A DNA stretch of 14,037 bases, from contig JASHSX010000146.1 in the NCBI GenBank assembly GCA_030040865.1, positions 1 through 14,037 on the forward strand, in the 5' to 3' direction. Every line of letters starts with the position of its first letter. The first letter of the stretch is position 1. Positions 1-5,427 of the stretch are shown one piece after another. The stretch comes from Thermoplasmata archaeon (GTDB taxonomy: Archaea; Thermoplasmatota; Thermoplasmata; Lutacidiplasmatales; UBA184). The notes under the pieces were generated by a model. It had not been told where the DNA came from. It was given only the letters and a program-made list of their open reading frames with translations, and made no database searches. Made by a program: the position numbers and the translations under genes.

Positions 1-401
1 ATCCGGACCCCCGCGTCGTTCGAGACATTCATCACGTCGATGCCGGTCGTTCCGACATTGCCGCCTGCGATCCAGTCGGTACCGTTCTCGGGATCGAGCG
101 CGGAGATCTGCGGGAAGGAGGTCGAGAGCGACGGCTCGTAACCGGAGAAGGTGGTCCGATTGTAGAGGACGAGCGTGTTCGCCACCGAAGCCAAGAAACC
201 CGCCGTGTCCGGATGGGAGTCGACCGGGGGCCACGAAGGCGACGCGGTAGCCAGGGGAGGGGCGACCGAGGCCGCACGATCGGGCCCGGTGGGCTCTGAA
301 CTGATCGCGCTCGCCCCGGCGGAGAGCACCATCAGGAACAGCATCAGGGCCGCTAGAACGGCGACTCGCACCGAGGGCCGGGAGAATCGGCGGACTACCA
401 T
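1..401 (-). CDS. Secreted beta-propeller-like surface protein, N-terminal part (3' end outside window)
   Basis: Translating the minus strand from ATG at 401 gives 133 residues without a stop, running off the left edge. The first 32 residues form a signal peptide: a basic stretch (VVRRFSRPSVR), a hydrophobic core (VAVLAALMLFLMVLSAG) and an ASA site before ISS. The mature start (NTLVLYNRT, then a P-x-x-SALDPENGTDWIAGG unit ending IDVMNVSNDA) resembles the mature start of the large propeller protein encoded at 1862-5020 (NQTLVLANGS, AYDPATGDIYLPDD, LSIVSSATNE). The two are therefore probably paralogues, and a YVTN-type propeller is the likely fold. N-x-S/T sequons suggest an exported glycoprotein. 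It lies 48 nt downstream of the acetyltransferase gene. An AGGAG (418-422) is 16 nt from the start, rather far, and AT-richer bases at 436-441 could be a weak TATA box. The fold is inferred from one repeat and the paralogy only. Confidence 0.8.
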   Translation of the reverse strand, partial: MVVRRFSRPSVRVAVLAALMLFLMVLSAGASAISSEPTGPDRAASVAPPLATASPSWPPVDSHPDTAGFLASVANTLVLYNRTTFSGYEPSLSTSFPQISALDPENGTDWIAGGNVGTTGIDVMNVSNDAGVR

Positions 402-449
402 CGCGAGTATCGGGCCGCTCCTAGCGATACCCAGACTTAATGGTGTGGT

Positions 450-1097
450 CTACGGCCGGCGGCTCCCGGCGGTGGGCCGCTTCCGCGGGGTGCGAGAACC
501 ACGACGGGCCGAGGTCGCCGGAGGAGCCGAGGGGCCGACATTCCGGACAACGACCCATCGGTGCATCGCGATCTTCCGGTCCCGGGCGAATCCTGCCTTC
601 TCGAACATTCCCAGGGTGCCGCTGCACAGGAACGAACGGGAGACCTTGCGGCCGGTTACGTCCTCGGGGTACGCTTCGACGGTGCCGCCCCCAAGCTCGC
701 CGATGGCCCCCAGAGCGCCCCGGAGTGCGACGGTCGCGATCCCGTCCCCTCGCCTCTGGCGGTCGACAAAGAAGCACGTGATCCGCCAGTCCGGCAACCG
801 TCCCGCACCCTCCTCGTAGGCCTTCTTACTCCGGATGTTCGGGAGCTCGGCGGTCGGTCCGAACTGGCACCAGCCCACCGCGTCGGTACCGTCGAAAACG
901 AGGGCCGCGTGGGCGCGGCCCTCCCGGACCCGCGCTTCCTTCATCGCCCGGTAGCGCGCGGCCCCGAGATGTCCCTCATCCGGCGCGAGATGGAAGGAGA
1001 TGCACCAGCAACCTCCGAAGATGCCGCCGTGCTTCTCGACCAGCTTCGCGAAGGCCGGCCAGGTAGCGGGTGAGAGCGGCTGCACGACCAGCGTCAT
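450..1097 (-). CDS. GNAT-family N-acetyltransferase
   Basis: This encodes 215 residues. The acetyl-CoA binding motif A is visible as CFFVDRQRRGDGIATVAL (about residues 108-125, fitting Q/R-x-x-G-x-G/A), after a beta strand ITCFFV. The family landmarks GGCWCISFHL (28-37) and DAVGWCQFGP (72-81) resemble a COG0454-type subgroup in which WC and GWC motifs precede a central variable loop. The substrate cannot be told from sequence. ATG 1097 is chosen because the GNAT fold begins at once (MTLVVQPLSPATWPAFAKLV); the frame stays open further upstream, but that part is antisense-like, arginine-rich shadow over the neighbouring gene. The last 30 or so residues (after RWVVVRN) are rich in Arg, Pro and Ser, lie beyond the GNAT fold and are probably disordered. 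The gene stands between two secreted-protein genes on the same strand, with 98 nt free upstream, so it may have its own promoter. Confidence 0.88.
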   Translation of the reverse strand: MTLVVQPLSPATWPAFAKLVEKHGGIFGGCWCISFHLAPDEGHLGAARYRAMKEARVREGRAHAALVFDGTDAVGWCQFGPTAELPNIRSKKAYEEGAGRLPDWRITCFFVDRQRRGDGIATVALRGALGAIGELGGGTVEAYPEDVTGRKVSRSFLCSGTLGMFEKAGFARDRKIAMHRWVVVRNVGPSAPPATSARRGSRTPRKRPTAGSRRP

Positions 1098-1198
1098 CGG
1101 GCGTCTCGGGGGCCCCAGCACGGAAGGGGCAAAAGCGGGCCGGGGGAGGTCGCGGAACGCTCGTCGTCCGTCCGGCCGGGTCGCATCCGCCGACGAGT

Positions 1199-1771
1199 TC
1201 ACGCGGCTCCGCCCGACGGCGGGGCGGCCGCGATCGCCGCAAGCTTCTGCTTCTTCGATCTCAGGACCACGCCCAGGATCGCGAGGAGCAGCCCGAGGAG
1301 CATCACGACGAGACCGAGCAGCGGCTCGGTGGCCGCGAGGGTGATGTTCACGGTGGGCTCGGCGCTGCCCGACGTCGTCGCGAAGAACATCAGGCTCCCT
1401 CCCGACGGGATCGTGAAGGAGTAGGAGCCGCTCGTCGAATTCGTGTTCGCCACGGTCACGAGCCCGCTGCAGACCCTCGCGAGCTCGCTCGGGGTGAGGT
1501 TCTGGGGCTCTCCGGTCACGGCATTGGTGCAGGTGACCGCGGTGAACGTGACGGGAACCGGAGCGGACCAGGAGAGCTTGGTCACGGTGCCCCCGGTGAT
1601 CGACGGACTGGCGGAGTAGACCTCGTAGGAGATCGAACAGTCCGATCCGCTCGTGCAATCGCTCGGGTCGACCGCCGTCACGCTCGAAGTATCGGAGATC
1701 ACCGGGACGAACGCGATCACCGCGCCCAGGATCAGCAGGATCACGCCAACGATGAGCACGACGATGCGCAC
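1199..1771 (-). CDS. Two-TM membrane protein with four-cysteine extracytoplasmic domain (unknown function)
   Basis: This encodes 190 residues and I do not recognise a named family. Residues 3-24 (IVVLIVGVILLILGAVIAFV) and 149-170 (EPLLGLVVMLLGLLLAILGVVL) are strong membrane helices. The segment between them (about 25-148) is Ser/Thr/Val-rich and looks beta-stranded, like an exported domain. It holds cysteines at 39, 45, 81 and 101, possibly two disulfides, and N-x-S/T sequons at Asn91 (NLT), Asn111 (NST) and Asn142 (NIT). After the second helix comes a basic stop-transfer RSKKQK and a short Ala/Pro/Gly tail, so both ends should be cytoplasmic. The start is GTG 1771: GAGG at 1777-1780 lies 5 nt upstream and a TATA-like TAGTAATAC at 1807-1815 lies about 26 nt from a putative TSS near 1785. 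It sits 90 nt behind the big surface protein and may work with it at the cell envelope; that is inference. Confidence 0.82.
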   Translation of the reverse strand: MRIVVLIVGVILLILGAVIAFVPVISDTSSVTAVDPSDCTSGSDCSISYEVYSASPSITGGTVTKLSWSAPVPVTFTAVTCTNAVTGEPQNLTPSELARVCSGLVTVANTNSTSGSYSFTIPSGGSLMFFATTSGSAEPTVNITLAATEPLLGLVVMLLGLLLAILGVVLRSKKQKLAAIAAAPPSGGAA

Positions 1772-1806
1772 GGTCGCCTCGAGGGTCCCTACCAGGCGGA
1801 GGGCCC

Positions 1807-1815
1807 GTATTACTA
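1807..1815 (-). promoter_or_regulatory. TATA-box-like element upstream of the two-TM protein gene
   Basis: On the minus strand the sequence reads TAGTAATAC, an AT island within GC-rich DNA. Its centre is about 26 nt before position 1785, which leaves a short leader of roughly 14 nt that contains the GAGG ribosome site at 1777-1780 before GTG 1771. This suggests the small membrane protein gene has its own promoter rather than depending on read-through from the large gene that ends at 1862. No transcript data support this. Confidence 0.4.
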
Positions 1816-1861
1816 CGTCGCGGAGCGCGCGACCCGGCTCCGGGGCGGCCGTCGCGCCCGG

Positions 1862-4800
1862 CTATGGGGGCGGTGGTGGCGGCGGGGGCGGAGGAGGCGG
1901 AGGGGGTGGGGCTCCGGGGCCGGCCGACGGCGACTTCGGTTTGTGCGTCCACTTGAGGAGGACCACAACGGCCGCGGCGACGCCGACCGCGGCGATCAGC
2001 AGGCCGACGTACAGCCACGGGAACGTCGACGTGCCGCTCGACGCACTGTTCGAGATCGTGACCGCCGTCGTGCCCGTCACGGTGACGCCGTCGAGCTTGG
2101 CGGTCACCGTCACGAGCGTGATCCCCTGGGCGGGGCCCGCGGCGAAGGTGACCGGAGTTCCCGACGTGGCGCCGAGGAGCCCGAGGCTGTTGTTCGTCGA
2201 CCAGGCGTACGTCGCGCCGGCCGGACAGACCCCCGAGCCGCCGCTGCAGCTGATCTGAGCGGCCAGGGTCACGCTCGCGTTCGGGGCTACGTCCGGTTTC
2301 GACGGGGAGATCGAGACCGACGAGAGCACGGGCACCGGAGTGGAGCTGATCGCGATCGTGGCGGAGCCCGTCGCCATCGAGCCGTCCAAGGAGACCGTGA
2401 CGTTGAGCTCCGATACCCCGGGGGTGCTCCCGGCGAGGAATCGAACGGTGGGGTAGGCGGAGGCGTTGAGCGTGCCCAGCGAGTTGTTGAGCCGCCAGGC
2501 GTAGCTGGCTCCGGACGGGCACGTGCCGCCGTCACAGGTGACGACCGCCGCGAACGTCGCGGAGCCGCCGGGGCCGACGGTCGCGGTGGACGGGGTCACG
2601 GAGACGACCGGCACGGCGCGGCTGACGAGCGAGAGCACGCTGATCGTGCCCGAGTCGTAGTTGGTGACCCAGGCCGTCGTGCCGTTGACCGCTACGTCGG
2701 CCGGAGCGACGCCGACGGGGACGGTCTCCCATAGGGCCTCTGTCGTGGTGTTGATGACCGAGAGCTCGCTGCCTTCGAAGTTCGGGATATAGACCGCGCC
2801 GTTGGCCGGATCGAAGGTGGCCGACAGACCGAGCGAGTTGTCGGTGATGTTGTTCGTGATCTCGTTGGCGGTGGTGTTGACGACCGACAGGACGTAGTTC
2901 GACGTGATCCCTTCCGCGTTGAGCGCCTGTGCATAGATGGCGCCGTTGTCCGGGTCGTAGGCGATCCCTCCGGCGATGTCGAAGAGGTCGTTCGTGACGT
3001 TGGCGACGAACGCCCCGGTCGCCGCGTCGAGGACCGAAAGGTTGTCCCAGGTGTTCGTGAGGGTCGACAGTTCTGTGTCGACGTAGAGGTCCCCGGTCGT
3101 CGGGTCGACCGCAAGGGTCGTCGGTTCCGACGGCCCCAGCGCGAACGTCTGCACGACGGTATTGCTCGAGAGGCTGATCCCGTAGATCTGATCGGGGGCC
3201 GCCGCCACGTACACCTCCCGGTCGGCGCTATCGTAGGCGAAATTGTTCCACGGTTGCGGCTGGTCCAGAGTGCTGATCAACGTGATCAGGGCCCCGGTGG
3301 TTCCGTTGAAGACGGCCACCCCGTAGCAGATCGTGAGTCCTCCGTTCCCGGCCTCCGCGTCCTCGTAGATCTCCCCGTTCGGGGCCAGGTACGCGTCGCC
3401 GTAGCCCGAGTACGGGTACTGACCTTCGCACGCGCCCTCCGGGGTGGAGGTGTTCTCGTAGTAGAAGTCCCCCGAGCCCACCGGATTGTAGGAGACGCTA
3501 CCGATCGTCACGGCCCCGCTGGTGGGGTCGAAGTCGATCCCTTGCAGGGACCCGTTGAGCGGTCCCACGCGTACGGGGTAGAGGATGCCGCGACCCTCCA
3601 CGTTGTCGTAGTCGACACCGTTGTGGTCCCCGTTCACGGTCCAGGGGGCGGTCGGATCGACCGCGATCCCCCACGGTTGGTCGTACAGCACCGTATTCGC
3701 GACCACTCGGTTGGTCGCACCGGAGATCACCGTGACGTTGCCGGAGACCCCGTTCGAAACGTAGAGGTCGTCGCTGGTGGAATCGAACACGATCCCGTTC
3801 GGCAAGACCCCCACCGTGAGGTTGCCGAGGGTCGTGTCGGTCGACGGAGCGATGACCGTCACGTTGTCGCCGTCCAGTGCGTCTCCGTTCGCGACATAGA
3901 CGTCGTGGTTGGTCGGATCGCAGGCGATCGCATCGAGGGCGGGGAGGTCGAGGAACGGCGCGACGGAGACGTTCGTGACGAAGGCACCGGTCGCTCCGTC
4001 CAGCACGGTCACGTTGCCGGAGGCGTAGTCGGCGACGAACACCTGCCCTGTCGTGTCGTCGTAGCACACGGCGTCCGGTTCGCTCAGCGCGCCGAGCGCG
4101 GTGGTCGTGCTGAGGGCGGGCGGGGTGGGTGCGATCGCGGAGACGTTGTCGCTCCCCTCGTTCGTCACATAGACGTCACCGCTGCCCGAGTCGACCGCCA
4201 GACCGACGGGGTCGGAGCCGACGGAGACGTTGGTGACGAACGCGTTGCTGGTGGCGCTGAAGACCGAGACGGTGTCGTTGCTGGCGTCGGCGACGAACAG
4301 GTACCCGTCGGTGGGATCGTACACGATCGCGCTGGGAGTGTCGAGCCATCCGCCCGACCCCAGGTACGCCACGGTGGCGTGCGTCGACGGGTCCCAAACG
4401 CTCACCGTGTCGTTCCCGCTGTTCGCGATGTAGAGATCGTTGTTGATCGGATCGACGGCCACGCTGAGCGGATCGACCCCGGTGACGACGTCCCCGGCCA
4501 GCTCGTTGGTCGCGCTGCTCACGATCGACAGGTTGGCGTTGTCGTCCGGCAGATAGATGTCTCCGGTCGCGGGGTCATACGCCCCTCCGGCAGCGGGCAG
4601 GCCGGGGTTCGCGAGGAAGTCGCCGAGCTCCACCGAGCCGTTGGCCAGCACGAGCGTCTGGTTCACGAATCCGGGGCCGAGCGTGCTGGCGGAAGCAAGG
4701 GCCCCGTCGTGAGCCGCAGAGTCCCCCGTGAGACCGGGCGGGCTACTCCTCACGATACGAGAGCCCGGCGCGCCCGACGGGAGCGCGTGGTCCGACCCCG

Positions 4801-5020
4801 CGGCCAGAAGGGGGGTCGCGGCGGAGAGCACCATCACCAACGCGACGGCCAGCGGCAGGAGCGGACTGGCCGCCCTCCGGCGCGAGCCGGGGCCGGCGGG
4901 TTGGCACTCCGGTTTCGCCCTCGGAGCGCGGCTCGTGTCGTTCGGCCCGCCGCGAGCGTTCGGGGTCATCGCGGCGGCACGGCGGGCTAACGAAGATAAA
5001 GCTCGCTTCCGTATTCGCAT
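1862..5020 (-). CDS. Surface-anchored YVTN beta-propeller protein with two Ig-like domains and polyproline cytoplasmic tail
   Basis: The frame gives 1,052 residues from ATG 5020 or 1,035 from ATG 4969. I favour 4969 as the true start because a TATA-like TTTATC at 4995-5000 (minus strand) lies about 26 nt before it, fitting leaderless transcription; ATG 5020 would lie upstream of that TATA box and has no SD. In 1,052 numbering, 51-74 is a signal-peptide core (LPLAVALVMVLSAATPLLAA). From about 115 to 800 there are YVTN/YncE-like propeller repeats (for example DPINNDLYIANSGNDTVSVW, GDVYVTNEGSDNVSAI, SGNVTVISGATNRVV). From 803-892 and 897-990 there are two similar Ig-like domains, each with a Cys pair (C-x4-C and C-x6-C) before an S/T-Y-A-W strand. 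Residues 1000-1023 form a TM helix, followed by WTHKPK and a tail of 15 prolines. The protein is rich in N-x-S/T sequons, so it is a likely glycosylated surface or adhesion protein; the ligand is unknown. It is divergent from the STAND regulator. Confidence 0.9.
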   Translation of the reverse strand: MRIRKRALSSLARRAAAMTPNARGGPNDTSRAPRAKPECQPAGPGSRRRAASPLLPLAVALVMVLSAATPLLAAGSDHALPSGAPGSRIVRSSPPGLTGDSAAHDGALASASTLGPGFVNQTLVLANGSVELGDFLANPGLPAAGGAYDPATGDIYLPDDNANLSIVSSATNELAGDVVTGVDPLSVAVDPINNDLYIANSGNDTVSVWDPSTHATVAYLGSGGWLDTPSAIVYDPTDGYLFVADASNDTVSVFSATSNAFVTNVSVGSDPVGLAVDSGSGDVYVTNEGSDNVSAIAPTPPALSTTTALGALSEPDAVCYDDTTGQVFVADYASGNVTVLDGATGAFVTNVSVAPFLDLPALDAIACDPTNHDVYVANGDALDGDNVTVIAPSTDTTLGNLTVGVLPNGIVFDSTSDDLYVSNGVSGNVTVISGATNRVVANTVLYDQPWGIAVDPTAPWTVNGDHNGVDYDNVEGRGILYPVRVGPLNGSLQGIDFDPTSGAVTIGSVSYNPVGSGDFYYENTSTPEGACEGQYPYSGYGDAYLAPNGEIYEDAEAGNGGLTICYGVAVFNGTTGALITLISTLDQPQPWNNFAYDSADREVYVAAAPDQIYGISLSSNTVVQTFALGPSEPTTLAVDPTTGDLYVDTELSTLTNTWDNLSVLDAATGAFVANVTNDLFDIAGGIAYDPDNGAIYAQALNAEGITSNYVLSVVNTTANEITNNITDNSLGLSATFDPANGAVYIPNFEGSELSVINTTTEALWETVPVGVAPADVAVNGTTAWVTNYDSGTISVLSLVSRAVPVVSVTPSTATVGPGGSATFAAVVTCDGGTCPSGASYAWRLNNSLGTLNASAYPTVRFLAGSTPGVSELNVTVSLDGSMATGSATIAISSTPVPVLSSVSISPSKPDVAPNASVTLAAQISCSGGSGVCPAGATYAWSTNNSLGLLGATSGTPVTFAAGPAQGITLVTVTAKLDGVTVTGTTAVTISNSASSGTSTFPWLYVGLLIAAVGVAAAVVVLLKWTHKPKSPSAGPGAPPPPPPPPPPPPPPP
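1865..1909 (-). repeat. CCN triplet run encoding 15 prolines; G-rich on the plus strand
   Basis: Fifteen proline codons in a row (CCA, CCC, CCG and CCT mixed) end the surface protein gene directly before its TAG. Synonymous codon mixing suggests the run is selected as protein and is not a fresh triplet slippage. On the plus strand the tract has G-runs at 1866-1870, 1884-1888, 1902-1906 and 1908-1911 with many GG pairs between, so single-stranded DNA could form G-quadruplexes. Polyproline of this length usually needs archaeal/eukaryotic IF5A to be translated efficiently. Confidence 0.8.
4995..5000 (-). promoter_or_regulatory. TATA-like box for the surface propeller gene (leaderless start at ATG 4969)
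   Basis: The minus strand reads CTTTATCTTC in an otherwise GC-rich region. Its centre (about 4997) lies some 26 nt upstream of 4971, so a transcript would begin within a few bases of ATG 4969-4967. This favours a leaderless mRNA and argues that the longer reading from ATG 5020 is not used. The same AT-rich island (4991-5026) is the only plausible promoter core for the divergent regulator gene, so the two promoters probably overlap. Confidence 0.55.
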
Positions 5021-5130
5021 TCATTCAGTCAGTTCCCGGTGCTCGCCCTACGCGGCGTGACGAATCCGCACTCGCTTCGACGGGAGTACCCGTCGCCGGG
5101 GCCCGGGCCTCGGGAATCCGCTCGAAGGGC

Positions 5131-5427
5131 GTCGACCGGATCAGTTCCCCGGGGTTCGGACTGCTGATCCACCTCTGGGAGGCTTCGCAGCGGGGCGAGA
5201 CGGTCACCCAGGCGGAGTCGACCCGCTGGCTGCGTCGCTCTCAGCCGACGATCTCGCGAGCGTTCGCCGAGCTCGAGCGGAGGGGCCACGTCCGGGCCCG
5301 ATCCTTTTGGAGCGGGGAGGGCGCCGCCCGCGAGAGCGCGTACGCGCTGACCTCCTCGGGGGAGCGCGCCGCGCTCGAGGCGGTCGCCGAGGCGCGGGCG
5401 CTTCCCACCGCGGACCCCGAGCTGACC
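5131..5427 (+). other. In-frame N-terminal winged-helix coding extension of the STAND regulator, without canonical start codon
   Basis: The frame of the regulator stays open upstream of TTG 5428 as far as about 4732. From about 5131 it encodes GVDRISSPGFG, then a clear MarR-like winged helix: helix 1 GLLIHLWEASQ, helix 2 VTQAESTRWL, recognition helix SQPTISRAFAELERRGHV, a wing, and the typical end YALTSSGERAALEAV (Tyr codon at 5341). No ATG, GTG or TTG occurs in this frame between the upstream stop and 5428. Counting third positions by eye, 8 of 16 codons in 5041-5088 end in G/C but 21 of 24 in 5089-5160 do, so coding probably begins near 5080-5090, where an ACG (5080) is present. Possible explanations are a near-cognate start (ACG 5080, ATC 5116 or 5140), or a frameshift linking GTG 5057 of another frame. 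The winged helix is certain as coding signal; how it starts is not. Confidence 0.8.

Noticed and set aside
1098..2522. Long open frame continuing upstream of the acetyltransferase
   Set aside because: It overlaps the two-TM gene and the propeller gene on the same strand in another frame and is Arg/His/Gly-rich without domain signal; the GNAT fold begins at ATG 1097.
1070..2734. Plus-strand 554-codon open frame opposite the surface genes
   Set aside because: Arg/Asp/Gly-rich composition caused by GC skew of the opposite coding strand; no motif, and both minus-strand proteins there are convincing.
1862..4969. Repeats in the propeller gene as a CRISPR or tandem DNA repeat
   Set aside because: They are diverged protein-level repeats of about 40-45 residues without identical DNA units or spacers.
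3254..4990. Plus-strand 578-codon open frame opposite the propeller repeats
   Set aside because: It has a repetitive Val-Arg-Asp composition mirroring the propeller repeats; no promoter or domain.
4743..5024. Short minus-strand frame from ATG 5024
   Set aside because: It overlaps the signal-peptide region of the propeller gene in another frame and shows no hydrophobic core or domain.
5057..5171. GTG 5057 as simple start of the regulator
   Set aside because: In its own frame it stops after about 37 codons (TGA near 5167); it can only be the start if there is a frameshift, which I cannot show.
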